This document shows, piece after piece, positions 21,744 to 32,412 of a stretch of 61,251 bases of DNA. The position numbers and the translations under genes are program-made. The stretch comes from an uncultured Rubritalea sp. GTDB taxonomy: Bacteria; Verrucomicrobiota; Verrucomicrobiia; Verrucomicrobiales; Akkermansiaceae. Every line of letters begins with the position of its first letter. Position 1 is the stretch's first letter. Location: positions 1 to 61,251 of the forward strand of contig CAKZNV010000201.1 in NCBI GenBank assembly GCA_937132085.1, given 5' to 3'. The notes below the pieces were generated by a model that saw nothing but the letters and a program-made list of their open reading frames with translations, was not told the DNA's origin and did not search any database.

Positions 21744-22616
21744 CTAAACCCCAATCTTCCACTTGCCCTTCTCCCAGAAGGCATCAATCGTTTGTCTCTT
21801 CGCTTTATTAATCAGATTAGAAGCCGATAGCTTGCCCTCTTTCGCGTAGTCCTTAAGTAACACGATTTTCTTACCCTGCATGTAAGCCAGACGCTTATGG
21901 TAGCTACTGGTCAGAGCCTTAGCCACGATTTCTTCCATTACCTTTGTAGTTCCCTTGCTGTTGAATTCCTCAAAGGCATCATAATACTGGCTCCTGTCGA
22001 TAAACTTAATATTGATAGGCACATAGCCCTCACGAATGAGTAGGTAATTATTCACAGCTCTACCGATCCGACCATTGCCGTCCACAAACGGATGAATCTG
22101 CTCAAAGGTCAGGTGTAATCTAGCAATACGCCTTGTGATATGCTCCTGTGCACTGCTTTGGTAGTCTACCATCATCGCCTGCAACATCGGCACCACTCGC
22201 TTAGGATCTACCGCAATATGGCTACCCACCTTGACCCATTCATCATCATTCCTAAATCTGCCTGCGATCTCGTCTCGGATATTACTGATCAGCATCTGAT
22301 GCATCAACATAATCACCTCTAAATCCATAGGTCTCTGCGGAGCTTTCACATGGGTATATTCCACCACCCGAGCCAGATTCTTAGCCTCAAACAACTCACG
22401 CTCACTAATGAATCGATCCAGATCAATCTGCTGCAAAATCTTGTCCGTCTCCTCAAGTGACAAGGTGCTATTCTCGATCGCATTCGAGTTATAAACCTGT
22501 TCAGAAACCTCCGCTTCATACAATATCTTCAAAAGCGACTCTCTCCCCACAGCCAACTCCAAATACTCCCGCTGCAACTCAAATATTCTCTTATACACCT
22601 GATTAACGTTAGACAT
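21744..22616 (-). CDS. Fic-domain protein with class II autoinhibition motif
   Basis: 290 aa. The Fic active-site loop HPFVDGNGRIGR is at 175-186; its His175 is the catalytic base for transferring AMP or another nucleotide to a target hydroxyl. Near the N-terminus S-N-A-I-E-N (44-49) matches the inhibitory motif [S/T]xxxE[G/N], whose Glu blocks the ATP site, so the protein is probably a self-restrained AMPylator. A C-terminal region (about 230-290) resembles the small winged domain common in this subfamily. There is no adjacent antitoxin gene, as expected for self-inhibited Fic proteins. Confidence 0.93.
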   Translation of the reverse strand: MSNVNQVYKRIFELQREYLELAVGRESLLKILYEAEVSEQVYNSNAIENSTLSLEETDKILQQIDLDRFISERELFEAKNLARVVEYTHVKAPQRPMDLEVIMLMHQMLISNIRDEIAGRFRNDDEWVKVGSHIAVDPKRVVPMLQAMMVDYQSSAQEHITRRIARLHLTFEQIHPFVDGNGRIGRAVNNYLLIREGYVPINIKFIDRSQYYDAFEEFNSKGTTKVMEEIVAKALTSSYHKRLAYMQGKKIVLLKDYAKEGKLSASNLINKAKRQTIDAFWEKGKWKIGV

Positions 22617-22707
22617 GCCCTAAATTACCCACTATTTCACCATTATTCAACCAATATCGTGAAAAAATGAATTTAATAGATACTTTTAACGATATTGAGT
22701 TTTTATT

Positions 22708-22799
22708 GGGCTGAAAGCCATATACATACTCCAGCCCAAGGTGCGGCGGAGCAAGCCTTGGGGTATACGGTCACAAAAATTTATCGAGGGCTGAATGAC
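22708..22799. repeat. REP-like folded intergenic element
   Basis: Starts with GGGCTGAAAGCC and ends with GGGCTGAATGAC (22788-22799). Inside, GGGCTG/CAGCCC (22708-22713, 22732-22737) and CCAAGG/CCTTGG (22736-22741, 22756-22761) can form hairpins. GC-rich compared with the surroundings and similar in style to dispersed palindromic elements of planctomycetes and verrucomicrobia. Confidence 0.55.
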
Positions 22800-22801
22800 T
22801 A

Positions 22802-23296
22802 TTACTCTGACCTTCGTAAATACAACTCTGCGCAGGCTTTTGCGTCTGATAGGGCTTGGTGGTGGATCAGCTCTATTCCTAGAACTTCACAACAAGCGCT
22901 TAGCCCACAGGGTTTAAATCCCTTTTCTCGGTAGATCTTCACTGTGCATTGCCATTGATCATGGAGGTCTAAACTATTGTAGTCTAGCTGAGCCGCATCC
23001 ATACAGGCACGTAGAACGCCTCGATCAAATGGAGCATTATGCGCTACTACCACCTGACCTCTGAGTCTGCGCTCAAACTCAGGATAAAGTTCTGAAAATG
23101 TCTTAGCGTTCCTCGTGTCTGCGGGCTTAATCCCATGCACTCGAACACAGCCCCAGTGATAGTCGTTTCCTGGTGGTTTGATGAGCGTGTAATATTCATC
23201 CACGACTACTCCATCCTTTACGGTCACAATCCCTACGGCACAGGCACTATCCCGTTTTCCGTTCGCTGTTTCAAAATCGATTGCCACAAAGTTCAT
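22802..23296 (-). CDS. DnaQ-like 3'-5' exonuclease
   Basis: 164 aa, essentially just the exonuclease domain: Exo I VAIDFET (Asp7, Glu9), Exo II VVAHNAPFDRGVL and Exo IIIe HHQALSDAKAC with the His and Asp of the DEDDh subgroup. It resembles the stand-alone proofreading-type nucleases annotated as DNA polymerase III epsilon-like. It may trim DNA or RNA ends; the substrate is not clear. The REP-like element touches its 3' end. Confidence 0.92.
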   Translation of the reverse strand: MNFVAIDFETANGKRDSACAVGIVTVKDGVVVDEYYTLIKPPGNDYHWGCVRVHGIKPADTRNAKTFSELYPEFERRLRGQVVVAHNAPFDRGVLRACMDAAQLDYNSLDLHDQWQCTVKIYREKGFKPCGLSACCEVLGIELIHHQALSDAKACAELYLRRSE

Positions 23297-23356
23297 TCTT
23301 TTAATAAGCTAGAATTTAAGTAGTTTCGAATCAATACTAAATCTCGATAAACTATC

Positions 23357-24241
23357 ATGCTGAATTCAATAAAAAATAACCTCTCAGAAGTCCTCAATAA
23401 AGCTGGAGCTGTCACTGAAGACGGAGCCACTTATTTTAAAGGATTACTGGGCGATCTGAATTTGTTCTCTTCATCTGAAGCTCTTATTGCAGACAATCAA
23501 CTCTATGATGAAACACACTACTTATTAGTGCCAGACAGAGATACAGAAGCAGGATTCTCACTGTATACTAAGCGAGTGCTTCCAGAAGGATACGGCTCAG
23601 ATAATGAACTCAGTAAGAAACGTGTGTTTCAACTACCTAACGACAAATCATTAGAGAAGCTAGAATTACTCTTACAACAGCAAATCAGTGAGAGAAACTT
23701 AGCTGGACTGGATACTCAATCTTCTATCGCGGATCGTCTGGATGTTATTGCGGAAGAGATTGATAAGCAGTCGAACAAGATCACTAATGGGCTACTTATT
23801 ATCGGCGGAATAGTGGCTGTAGCGAATCCAATACTAGGCGTAGGTATAGCGGTCAAAGCTCTGTTACCTTCACTCACCTCGAAACTCACGACAGGTGGAC
23901 TCGATCACTTTTCAGGTTTCCTTAAAAAGAACAAGCAGGCCTCAGCAGAGAAAGATGCTAACAAGTTGGCTAAGAAAGAAATCAAAAAACTAGCACCCGA
24001 GGTCTCTATCAATCCAGCTCTCACATTGCTCTATACGTCGCTACATACAAGCGATCCAGATCATGATCCATTAACAGAAAGTGTTGATCTCTGGAATGAC
24101 CTCGATCAAACAAAATCGATCCTTATCGCCTCTGAAGCCATTTCAGTCATCTACGCTCAACGCATAAAAAAGAATCAATCTCCGTATCTACATAAGAACG
24201 ATATAGCGTGGATTAAGAGCCTCGATTACTCACAAAAATAA
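23357..24241 (+). CDS. Unknown protein with central membrane segment, 294 aa
   Basis: Soluble acidic N-terminal half, a hydrophobic hairpin at about 144-175 ([29 protein letters not shown]), then a lysine-rich stretch ([24 protein letters not shown]) and a helical C-terminus. I recognise no family. It stands alone between the exonuclease gene and uvrA. Confidence 0.7.
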   Translation: MLNSIKNNLSEVLNKAGAVTEDGATYFKGLLGDLNLFSSSEALIADNQLYDETHYLLVPDRDTEAGFSLYTKRVLPEGYGSDNELSKKRVFQLPNDKSLEKLELLLQQQISERNLAGLDTQSSIADRLDVIAEEIDKQSNKITNGLLIIGGIVAVANPILGVGIAVKALLPSLTSKLTTGGLDHFSGFLKKNKQASAEKDANKLAKKEIKKLAPEVSINPALTLLYTSLHTSDPDHDPLTESVDLWNDLDQTKSILIASEAISVIYAQRIKKNQSPYLHKNDIAWIKSLDYSQK

Positions 24242-24242
24242 T

Positions 24243-24274
24243 CCTGTCCATTCTGATTAATTCTGAAATTCTAC
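24243..24274. repeat. AATTCTG-rich interspersed repeat, copy C (partial)
   Basis: CCTGTCCATTCTGATTAATTCTGAAATTCTAC-type sequence, a diverged copy of the elements at 21695 and 53101, in the gap before uvrA. Confidence 0.45.
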
Positions 24275-24282
24275 AGCAAGCA

Positions 24283-27123
24283 ATGGATACGATAAAGATC
24301 ACGGGTGCTCGGCAGCATAATTTGAAGAATATTGATGTAGAGATACCTCGTGGCAAACTTGTTGTGATCACTGGGCCTTCTGGTTCTGGGAAATCATCGC
24401 TAGCATTTCATACTCTGTATGCTGAAGGCCAGCGACGCTATGTAGAATCGCTATCGGCATATGCTCGGCAGTTTCTTGAGCAGCTGGATAAGCCAGATGT
24501 AGACTCTATCGAAGGGCTTTCCCCTGCTATCGCTATTGAGCAGAAGACTGGTGGTGTGAATCCTCGATCTACCATTGCTACCGCCACTGAGATCTACGAC
24601 TACTTACGCATTCTCTATGCTGCAGCAGGTATTCCACACGATCCTGTCACGGGTGAGAAACTTCAGAAGATGACTTCAGCAGACATTGTGCAGTCACTCA
24701 GTAGTCAACCAGAACGCACCAAACTCATTATCCTAGCACCCGTCCCACTCACCGAAGCTCAGGAGACAGATCGTCTACTAGCTGATCTGCAACGCCAAGG
24801 ATTCATCCGTCTACGTATCAATAGCGAGCTCTATGAAATAGAAGAGGCTGCTAGCCAGTGGCCAGAACTTGTAGAGAGTATCGAGATCGTGATAGACCGA
24901 CTCGTGGTGCGAGCTGGCACTGAATCACGCTTGGCAGATTCGGTAGAAATGGCGCTACGTCTATGTGGCTCTGAGGCTAAAGTTCTCATCCAGACTCCAG
25001 ACGACGATGATTTCGTGGAGCAGTCCTTTCTCACTAGCTACCGAAACCCCAATACTGGCTATGAACTCCCAGCACTCGCTCCGAAGCACTTTTCTTTTAA
25101 TTCTCACTTAGGAGCCTGCCCAGATTGTCATGGACTAGGAACTCAGTTATTCTGTGATCAGACTTTACTAGTCCCTGACGCTACCAAATCGCTAAACGAA
25201 AAAGCGGTGAAGATCTGGGGTGGAACCAAGACTAAAAAGGGTTGGGTTCAACGCCAGGTAGAAGCAGTTGCTGAGCATTTCAAAGTAGATCACGATAAGC
25301 CATTTTCGAAACTCCCAAAGAAATACAAGGAAGCTCTGTTCTATGGACTAGGCGAAGAGAAGATCACCATGATCTGGGAACGTGATGGTCAGGAAATTCC
25401 ATGGACAAAGGAATACGAAGGTCTCTGCAATACGGTTGAGAGGCTCTTCCGGGAGACCGATAGTGATGGAGTGAAGAAGTCTATGGGCAAATACATGACT
25501 TCACAGCATTGTAATACCTGTAATGGTCAGCGGCTCAAACCAGAGATCCTCAGTGTGAAGCTAGAGTCAGGCGAACTGAACTTAGGTATCCAAGATCTGT
25601 GTCACTACGCAGTAGAAGACTCACTCGAAATCATTGATCAAGTCCGACTCCCTGAGGAAAATGCTGACGTCTGTAAGAATCTCGTCAGCGAGGTCAGAAA
25701 GCGCCTACAGTTTCTCAACAATGTAGGTCTAGGCTATCTCACACTGGATCGTAGTAGTGGCACACTCTCTGGAGGTGAATCCCAACGTATCCGACTCGCT
25801 ACTCAGCTAGGTGCTGGACTCTCAGGAGTCGTTTATGTGCTAGATGAACCATCAATCGGACTACACCAAGAAGACAATACCAGACTCATCGAAGCTCTCA
25901 AAAAACTCCGAGATGTAGGCAACACCATCGTCGTGGTAGAACACGATGAAGAAATGATCCGCTCAGCTGACTGGGTCATCGACATCGGTCCAGAAGCTGG
26001 ATTAAGAGGCGGCGAACTCCTTTTCTCAGGCACTCCAAAAGACCTCCTAAAATCAAAGACCTCGCTCACGGCAAAATACCTTAGCAAGGCGAAGCCAACT
26101 ATCATTTCAAATCACAAATCACAGATTTCAAATCACCTTGTTATTAAGGGAGCCAGTGAACATAACCTCAAAAATGTCAGCGTAGATATACCCTTAAACC
26201 AACTAGTCTGCGTAACCGGCCCATCTGGTTCTGGGAAATCAACTCTGATTCATAATATCCTGCATCGTGCTCTAGCGAGGAAGTTTCACAAGGCTAAGGC
26301 TGTGCCCGGTAAGCATAAATCTATCGAAGGAATGGAACACATCGACCGAGTCATCGTAGTGGATCAGTCTGCACTCGGTAAGTCTCCACGTTCGAATCCA
26401 GCGACCTACACAGGAGCACTGGATCATATTCGCCAGCTCTTCACTAAACTCCCTCTCTCTCGTCAGCGAGGCTATAAAGCTGGGAGATTCTCATTTAATA
26501 TCAAAGGTGGTCGCTGTGAGAAATGCTCTGGTGATGGTGCTCTGAAGATCGACATGCATTTCCTAGCCGATGCTTATGTCCCCTGTGATGCCTGCAATGG
26601 TCAGCGCTACAACAGGGAGACATTAGAGATTACCTACAAAGGAAAGAGCATCGCTGAAATCCTCGATATGACCGCTCAGCAGGCTCTCGATTTCTTCGGT
26701 AAGATTCCCAAACTAGAAGCAATCCTAGCTGCACTCAATGACGTGGGACTAGGCTACATAAAGCTAGGCCAGCCAGCTAACACACTTAGTGGCGGTGAAG
26801 CTCAGCGAGTCAAACTAGCTTCCGAGTTATCTAAAACCTCAGCAGGAAATGCTCTCTATTTACTCGATGAGCCGACTACTGGACTCCATTTCAAAGACAT
26901 AGAAATTCTACTCAAAGCACTAGAGTCACTCCGTGATGCTGGCAATTCACTCATCATCGTAGAGCACAATCTCGACATCATTAGAGCAGCCGATCACATC
27001 ATCGACTTAGGTCCTGGTGGAGGAAAACATGGTGGCACTCTAGTAGCCACCGGCACCCCTGTAGAAATAGCCAAGAACAAGAAATCGCTCACTGGAAAAT
27101 GGCTAGCTTTAAGTAATGCTTGA
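24283..27123 (+). CDS. uvrA: Excinuclease ABC subunit A
   Basis: 946 aa, the usual size. First ATP-binding site [20 protein letters not shown] (about 31-50) and signature [17 protein letters not shown]; second site [10 protein letters not shown] and [18 protein letters not shown]. Zinc modules include CPDCHG, CNTCNGQ and CEKCSGDG...CDACNGQ. UvrA dimers find bulky DNA lesions and load UvrB for nucleotide excision repair. Between the two halves the linker holds an unusual in-frame short repeat ([10 protein letters not shown] at about 608-617) encoded by a duplicated ATTTCAAATCAC. The AATTCTG-type repeat lies just upstream. Confidence 0.98.
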   Translation: MDTIKITGARQHNLKNIDVEIPRGKLVVITGPSGSGKSSLAFHTLYAEGQRRYVESLSAYARQFLEQLDKPDVDSIEGLSPAIAIEQKTGGVNPRSTIATATEIYDYLRILYAAAGIPHDPVTGEKLQKMTSADIVQSLSSQPERTKLIILAPVPLTEAQETDRLLADLQRQGFIRLRINSELYEIEEAASQWPELVESIEIVIDRLVVRAGTESRLADSVEMALRLCGSEAKVLIQTPDDDDFVEQSFLTSYRNPNTGYELPALAPKHFSFNSHLGACPDCHGLGTQLFCDQTLLVPDATKSLNEKAVKIWGGTKTKKGWVQRQVEAVAEHFKVDHDKPFSKLPKKYKEALFYGLGEEKITMIWERDGQEIPWTKEYEGLCNTVERLFRETDSDGVKKSMGKYMTSQHCNTCNGQRLKPEILSVKLESGELNLGIQDLCHYAVEDSLEIIDQVRLPEENADVCKNLVSEVRKRLQFLNNVGLGYLTLDRSSGTLSGGESQRIRLATQLGAGLSGVVYVLDEPSIGLHQEDNTRLIEALKKLRDVGNTIVVVEHDEEMIRSADWVIDIGPEAGLRGGELLFSGTPKDLLKSKTSLTAKYLSKAKPTIISNHKSQISNHLVIKGASEHNLKNVSVDIPLNQLVCVTGPSGSGKSTLIHNILHRALARKFHKAKAVPGKHKSIEGMEHIDRVIVVDQSALGKSPRSNPATYTGALDHIRQLFTKLPLSRQRGYKAGRFSFNIKGGRCEKCSGDGALKIDMHFLADAYVPCDACNGQRYNRETLEITYKGKSIAEILDMTAQQALDFFGKIPKLEAILAALNDVGLGYIKLGQPANTLSGGEAQRVKLASELSKTSAGNALYLLDEPTTGLHFKDIEILLKALESLRDAGNSLIIVEHNLDIIRAADHIIDLGPGGGKHGGTLVATGTPVEIAKNKKSLTGKWLALSNA

Positions 27124-27172
27124 GCTGGCTTTTCTACTTGCATATCCCTCGTCTAAATTCTATTAGATAAGC

Positions 27173-29383
27173 GTGAAATCATTGTCTCCTAAAGCCTGTA
27201 AACTATTATTCCTCCTGTCCTTAATTGTTTTAGGTCATCAGATTCATCCTGTGCTATTTCCACCCAAGCAAGAAGTAGTAGAGGCACCTGAAAAAATAGC
27301 TCCTGAAGTCATTCCTGAAGAAGTAGCGTTAAAACCTGAGCCAGTCTTACCAAAGGTAGCCCCTGAAGTTATTCCTAAAGCAGTCGCTAAGCTGACGCCT
27401 AAGGCTGTGATACCATCGCCTCTTCCTGAAAAGCAAGAACCTCTAGAAGCTGAATCAATACTCGATACAGCTAGTATGATCTTAGTAGGTCGCACAGCAA
27501 CCTCTTCGATAGAACTACAGAAGGATGGAGACTTATTAGAACACGCTTCGTATTATGGAGAATGGGATAAATATCGCTCTATGCTGACTCGTTCACTCGT
27601 TACTGAATTTGGTGAGATTCGTCTCGATCATTCGGATCGTAGATACGATAAAGTATGGGATGAAGAGCGCTATTACACAGCAACTTTACGATGGAAAGTT
27701 CTAGGAGAATTTCCTTACGAAGTCCTTGAGGTTACTAAATCTAAAGGTGAAAGCGCTGAGCTGATGAAATGGATACTCACTAATAATCAAGCAATGGAAG
27801 AGCTGTTACTAACACTTCACGTCAATGACGACAGAGAGAAAGTGTTCGGATTTCTCAGCCGTGTTTGGAAAAATGAGAAAGTAGTTCTACCAAAATCTAA
27901 CAAAGAAGTAGCTGACAATAAAAAGGAAGGAGATGAGGAAGAAAAAGTAGATCATGTAGAATCGCTCGCTCTAAATGAAAAGTATTTCAACCTAGCTCTA
28001 GCCTGCGCTGTAGTCTTCGATGAAGAGCTAGCTTACAAGAATGACCCAGCTCTATCAGAAACCTCAGAAGGTGAATCTGCAAACGTGAATGGTCTGATGC
28101 GCTATCATTGGTATCGTAATAAGAATGAAAAAGGATTGTTAGAGGGTGATATTCATCGAGCTTCGGCTAAGGATCTAACATTTGTAGTCTGCTCCCCTGT
28201 CTCAACTGTAGAACTAGAGTGGGCACTCAAAAAATATAGAAGCTCAAGCAGGAAGAAATTTGGACAAGCCTACTCAGACGTGGAGTATCTTATGGAGCGA
28301 GCTGTGAATGGACTAAATCCATACAAAGAATACACTCTCCCTGAAATCCTCAAAGAAGGCGGGATCTGTGGTGATCAATCTTACTTCTGCGTCAACGTGG
28401 CTAGATCCGCTGGCATTCCTGCGTTTACTTTATCCGGTGTCACTAACAGCGGTGCTCATGCTTGGGCAGCAGTGAAAATAAAGGACGATGAGTGGTCTAC
28501 TGAGATCGGTAGAATCGGTGGTGTATCTAAAGGTCAAGGCCGTGACCCGCAAACTAGAAAAAGGATCTCAGAACAAGATGTCTGGATGTGGTCAACGCGT
28601 AAGTTTCAAACACGTAGCAATGTAGTCCAAGTATTCCGTCACCTATGGATGTCTGATTTCTTCGTCAGTGTTCTTAATAAGGCAGAGTATTCCGAATCTA
28701 CCCAGATTGCTAACAATCTAGGTAAAGAATTCCCTATCACTTGGCAGAGAGTCTATGAGCTAATGCTTAGAGATCCAACTCTCACAGAAACACCAGAGCT
28801 TCCAGAAACCCTGGCTAGATGGCAGAAATTCCTTAAAGCACTAGTCCGTGAGTTTAAAGATAATCCACGTATGGGGTCGATAGCGATTGAGATCGAAGAT
28901 AAGCACATTTTCCCCTACGGTGACATCAAGGACTTGAGACGTGACCTAGCTAGAGATCGACGTAGAAAAGCCAAAGATGCTGCTGAACAAGCTGATCTAG
29001 TAGCGGCTAGTATCAAACGTGAGTCAGAACTTCTCCTAAAGAAAGACGAAGATACAGCGTTGGTAGAAATTCATCAACTCTACTCACGTGCACTACGTGA
29101 GTATGGCGGTTCCATTACGGGTTTCGATGACATGTCACAGTATTACTTTAGTGTCATGAAGCAAGATAGAGAGATGGCTAAGAAAGCGGTCAGAACGATT
29201 GAGTCAGCATTTAATCGTGTGTTGGATTCGGGTAGTGATGATTGGTTTCGTATTAAAACTGAAGTCGGTCTTCAGCGCAAAATTGCCAAAATGTATCGAG
29301 AAGTTGGTGATGACAGAAAGGCTGACATTATGGACAAAAAGCTCGATCGCATCATGAAAAATGCCAAGCGAAAGGCTCTTTAA
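27173..29383 (+). CDS. Exported transglutaminase-like protein, 736 aa
   Basis: GTG start. A signal-anchor (about 8-27) is followed by a Pro/Val/Lys-rich spacer with repeated APEVIP (about 30-95) that may span the periplasm. The transglutaminase core is in the middle: GGICGDQSYFCVNVARSAGIP with nucleophile Cys399 and GAHAWAAVKI with His429. A helical C-terminal part with several Lys/Arg-rich helices (about 580-736) follows. Family members act as proteases, peptide cross-linkers or structural domains; which applies here is unknown. Confidence 0.85.
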   Translation: MKSLSPKACKLLFLLSLIVLGHQIHPVLFPPKQEVVEAPEKIAPEVIPEEVALKPEPVLPKVAPEVIPKAVAKLTPKAVIPSPLPEKQEPLEAESILDTASMILVGRTATSSIELQKDGDLLEHASYYGEWDKYRSMLTRSLVTEFGEIRLDHSDRRYDKVWDEERYYTATLRWKVLGEFPYEVLEVTKSKGESAELMKWILTNNQAMEELLLTLHVNDDREKVFGFLSRVWKNEKVVLPKSNKEVADNKKEGDEEEKVDHVESLALNEKYFNLALACAVVFDEELAYKNDPALSETSEGESANVNGLMRYHWYRNKNEKGLLEGDIHRASAKDLTFVVCSPVSTVELEWALKKYRSSSRKKFGQAYSDVEYLMERAVNGLNPYKEYTLPEILKEGGICGDQSYFCVNVARSAGIPAFTLSGVTNSGAHAWAAVKIKDDEWSTEIGRIGGVSKGQGRDPQTRKRISEQDVWMWSTRKFQTRSNVVQVFRHLWMSDFFVSVLNKAEYSESTQIANNLGKEFPITWQRVYELMLRDPTLTETPELPETLARWQKFLKALVREFKDNPRMGSIAIEIEDKHIFPYGDIKDLRRDLARDRRRKAKDAAEQADLVAASIKRESELLLKKDEDTALVEIHQLYSRALREYGGSITGFDDMSQYYFSVMKQDREMAKKAVRTIESAFNRVLDSGSDDWFRIKTEVGLQRKIAKMYREVGDDRKADIMDKKLDRIMKNAKRKAL

Positions 29384-29430
29384 CCGTTTATCTCCTGCAA
29401 ATTGTTGCAAAGTCAGTGATTTGAGGTTAG

Positions 29431-29799
29431 ATGCTGACTATGACGACAGTGAAATACAAAGTTGGAAACGAAAAGCTCATCAAAGTTCTGAATGGAGCTT
29501 CTGGTCATCTGTCTAGTCTTCTGAAAAAACAAGGTCGTGAAAACGGAGCACTTCGTATTGCCGTAGTTGGTGGTGGATGCTCTGGGCTGCAGTATAAAAT
29601 GGACCTTGTGGATGGACCACGTGATCGTGACATGCTGGTGCTTAGTAATGGCGTCAATGTAGTGATCGATCCTAAAAGTGCCCTTTTCGTAGCTGGTAGC
29701 GAACTAGATTTCTCCGATGATCTCCAACAAGGCGGCTTCAAAGTCACCAACCCAAATGCTGAAGTCACCTGCTCATGCGGTGAAAGCTTCGCTGCTTAA
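29431..29799 (+). CDS. A-type iron-sulfur carrier protein (IscA/ErpA family)
   Basis: 122 aa with the three conserved cysteines of the family: Cys50 in GGGCSGLQY and Cys114/Cys116 in TCSCGESF near the C-terminus. Such proteins receive Fe-S clusters from a scaffold and pass them to apo-enzymes. Met4 (29440) is an alternative start. No other isc/suf genes are nearby, so IscA, ErpA or SufA cannot be told apart. Confidence 0.93.
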   Translation: MLTMTTVKYKVGNEKLIKVLNGASGHLSSLLKKQGRENGALRIAVVGGGCSGLQYKMDLVDGPRDRDMLVLSNGVNVVIDPKSALFVAGSELDFSDDLQQGGFKVTNPNAEVTCSCGESFAA

Positions 29800-29864
29800 C
29801 AAAGCTAGATAGTTAATCTCTTATACTTGCTAGAGCAAGTATCCTAGTTTAAACTGTTCATAGA

Positions 29865-30707
29865 ATGATCTCTGAACAAAATCTTCCGCATCTCATCAAG
29901 TTACTTGATGATAAAGAACCAGCTACTCAGCAGGCTCTGAAGCAGGAATTTGCTCATAGCTCCGGTGATATTAGCAATGAAATGGCGGCTCTAGCTCTAG
30001 CAATAGATCTAAGACCCCAAGATAAGGCAAAGCTCAGCCGATTATTACAGCCAGCTAGAGCTACGACACTACAGTTAGAGTGGCAAATCCCAGAAGGTGG
30101 TGCTGCTGCTATTTCCGATGACTGGGACAGCTTTGAGCATCATTTAAGAATCATCTCCGACTATCTCCATGATGGAATAAGCCTACGCCCACCGTTACCA
30201 GACATGATCGACCTGATCGCTAAAGAAGCGCAGGAAGAACTCATGGAGATCAATGCCGATGAGCTGCGCAAATGGATGTTCGAAAGCGGGCGTTTCCTTG
30301 GTAACAAAGAAAACTATTACCTCCCTCAGAACAGCGATCTCTGCTGGGTGGCAGATTCTGGCCTAGGTAACCCTATCAGTCTAGCTACCTTGTTCATGTT
30401 AATAGGAAATCGTTTGGATCTAGAAATCACAGGTTGCAATTACCCTGGGCACTTTCTTGCTCGTATCTTTATCGATGGTGAAGCTCAGCTTGTAGATTGT
30501 TTTCATAAAGGTCGCTTACTAACAGCTAGCGACATTTTGAAAGACCATAAGGAAATCTCACTAGCCGCTAAAATGGCGATCCAGATAGACACTCCACTAG
30601 GTCACATCCTCTGGAGGTTTTTGAGAAACTTAGAACATTCATGTAATCAGTTAAAACGCCCCGAAGAAGCGAAGTTATTTGACTCATTGGCGAACAGCCT
30701 CCATTGA
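29865..30707 (+). CDS. SirB1-like transglutaminase-fold protein, 280 aa
   Basis: The central block FLGNKENYYLPQNSDLCWVADSGLGNPISLATLFM (about 146-180) is characteristic of SirB1/transglutaminase-like family proteins, followed by NYPGHFLARI and a C-terminal helical tail ending LRNLEHSC. The usual catalytic cysteine position appears replaced (GNPISLATL), as in most SirB1 proteins, so it is probably not an active transglutaminase. Cellular role unknown. Confidence 0.8.
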   Translation: MISEQNLPHLIKLLDDKEPATQQALKQEFAHSSGDISNEMAALALAIDLRPQDKAKLSRLLQPARATTLQLEWQIPEGGAAAISDDWDSFEHHLRIISDYLHDGISLRPPLPDMIDLIAKEAQEELMEINADELRKWMFESGRFLGNKENYYLPQNSDLCWVADSGLGNPISLATLFMLIGNRLDLEITGCNYPGHFLARIFIDGEAQLVDCFHKGRLLTASDILKDHKEISLAAKMAIQIDTPLGHILWRFLRNLEHSCNQLKRPEEAKLFDSLANSLH

Positions 30708-30720
30708 TCTTATTACAAGA

Positions 30721-31584
30721 ATGATCATCTCAGAAATAGACTTCCATATTGAAGGACATCAGCTTCGCAGAACTATTTTTGATCCTCCAAATGGTATTAA
30801 AACTAGAGCAGCCTGTCTCTTTACACACGGCCAAGGAGATAATTCTGGGCGTTACAAAGATGTTCTGCATCCTTTTACTGAAGCTGGAATACGCTGCATT
30901 TCTGTAGATTTACTAGGACACGGGATGAGCTCTGGTCGTCGTGGCAACTGTGGTAACATTAAATTTGTTGATCAGATTATTCAGAATAATTTAGATTTAA
31001 TCGGTGCTCTTCCTTATGGTATTGCTGGTCACTCAATGGGTGGACTACTGACGTTGCGACATCTTAGTTTGGCTCTAGAAGGTAAACTACCTAAACCTGC
31101 GTTTTGCTGGGTGAACTCCCCTCTTTTAAATCCTGCACAGAATCGTTCTGCTTTATTCGTTAAACTAGCTCTTACCTTGGCTAAAATAGCTCCTAATGTA
31201 AGCATCAAGACTGGAGCATCTGCTGAATTATGTCGAACACCTGATGATTCTATTATTGGTGATTCTAAAGCACTCTCATTGATGAACTCTATTCACGGTC
31301 ATCAGAAAATATCTATCGGATGGGGCGCTGAACTTATTAACATTTCACGCTATATTTACTCTGTTCTACCAGAGCACAATAGTGACATTCCATTCCTGTT
31401 TAGTCAGGGAGATAGCGATCTGATTTGTCCGCATAGTATAGCTGAAGGCTTTTATGCGCAGCTCAATTTTTCTAACAAACGACTAGAGATTTTTACAAAC
31501 ATGCGTCACGAAACCTTTGCTGAACCAAACAAAGAGGAGCTCTTTAAAGCACTCCGTGAGTGGATCAGTCAGCTAGATTTGTAA
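30721..31584 (+). CDS. Alpha/beta hydrolase, monoacylglycerol lipase-like
   Basis: About 287 aa from the ATG at 30721. I prefer this over the in-frame ATG at 30679, which lies inside the preceding gene. It shows CLFTHGQGDNSGRYKDV, VDLLGHGMSSGRRG, the nucleophile elbow AGHSMGGLL, an acid in FSQGDSDLICP and the catalytic His in MRHETF. These are hallmarks of the serine-lipase subgroup acting on lysophospholipids or monoacylglycerol. Substrate not provable from sequence. Confidence 0.87.
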   Translation: MIISEIDFHIEGHQLRRTIFDPPNGIKTRAACLFTHGQGDNSGRYKDVLHPFTEAGIRCISVDLLGHGMSSGRRGNCGNIKFVDQIIQNNLDLIGALPYGIAGHSMGGLLTLRHLSLALEGKLPKPAFCWVNSPLLNPAQNRSALFVKLALTLAKIAPNVSIKTGASAELCRTPDDSIIGDSKALSLMNSIHGHQKISIGWGAELINISRYIYSVLPEHNSDIPFLFSQGDSDLICPHSIAEGFYAQLNFSNKRLEIFTNMRHETFAEPNKEELFKALREWISQLDL

Positions 31585-31585
31585 G

Positions 31586-32323
31586 TTACAAATCTTCTGT
31601 TGGAGTGACGTGAGTGCCACAAGCATCAATACTTTCTCCAGTGATATACTTGTAGGCATGTAAAGTGTCACTCAGGCCGGAGAGCACCATGTCTGCACCA
31701 TAAGACTCTAGCTCCTTAGTAGTCGACATCCCTGAGCCAACTGCAAGAATTTTACAGCCTAAAGCTCTAGCGCAAAGCACGTCTCTTTTTGTATCACCTA
31801 TGATTAAAGTATTCTTTGGCTTAAATGGGAATCCTGTAGCTAGCTCAGCACGTTTAAGAGCGATAGGCCCAAGAGAGTTTCGATCATAATGGTCATCACC
31901 GAATGCGCCAAATGAGAAATATTGCAGTAAGCCGTGTTTTTGTAATTTAAGCTCCGCACCACGAGCTAGATTACCTGTTAGAAGACTGAGTTCAATATCT
32001 TCACGGTAGCGTAGCATTTCCAATAAATCTACGACACCCTCCAAAACCGCCCCTTTGTAATCAACGGCACTCATATTTTGGTCAAGTTTCTGTAGGTAGA
32101 CTGAATAGAATGCTTCAGTAGCCTCTGCATCTTGCGCTACCCCAAAGTGCTGAAACACTTGGGTAACCAATGACGAGTGAGTATTCCCTGCAATATCAAA
32201 GTCTGGCGATGGTTGTTCAAAGACCTCTTCTGTAGCTAATTTAATAGCGCTGAGTCCAGCGCCAAAAGTATCTATCAGGGTGCCATCAATATCAAAGAGT
32301 ATAAGCTTTTTCATGCGGCTCAT
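31586..32323 (-). CDS. HAD-superfamily hydrolase, phosphoglycolate phosphatase-like
   Basis: 245 aa. HAD motif I LFDIDGTLIDTFG (nucleophile and acid Asp residues), motif II LTGNLARG, and motif IV TLIIGDTKRDVLCARALG. A cap domain lies between motifs I and II. The layout fits phosphoglycolate phosphatase or a similar small-phosphate phosphatase. It is convergent with the lipase-like gene, one base apart. Confidence 0.9.
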   Translation of the reverse strand: MSRMKKLILFDIDGTLIDTFGAGLSAIKLATEEVFEQPSPDFDIAGNTHSSLVTQVFQHFGVAQDAEATEAFYSVYLQKLDQNMSAVDYKGAVLEGVVDLLEMLRYREDIELSLLTGNLARGAELKLQKHGLLQYFSFGAFGDDHYDRNSLGPIALKRAELATGFPFKPKNTLIIGDTKRDVLCARALGCKILAVGSGMSTTKELESYGADMVLSGLSDTLHAYKYITGESIDACGTHVTPTEDL

Positions 32324-32412
32324 AATTTACAGCATATTCTTTAGCATGAGAAGAAGCAATTTCAGATGATTGCGAACTTGCAAAAAAGTCATTCGATTGC
32401 CATATCTAGGCC

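Noticed and set aside
22695..22934. 79-codon frame over the REP-like element
   Set aside because: Composition is that of a translated palindromic repeat; it overlaps the exonuclease gene antisense.
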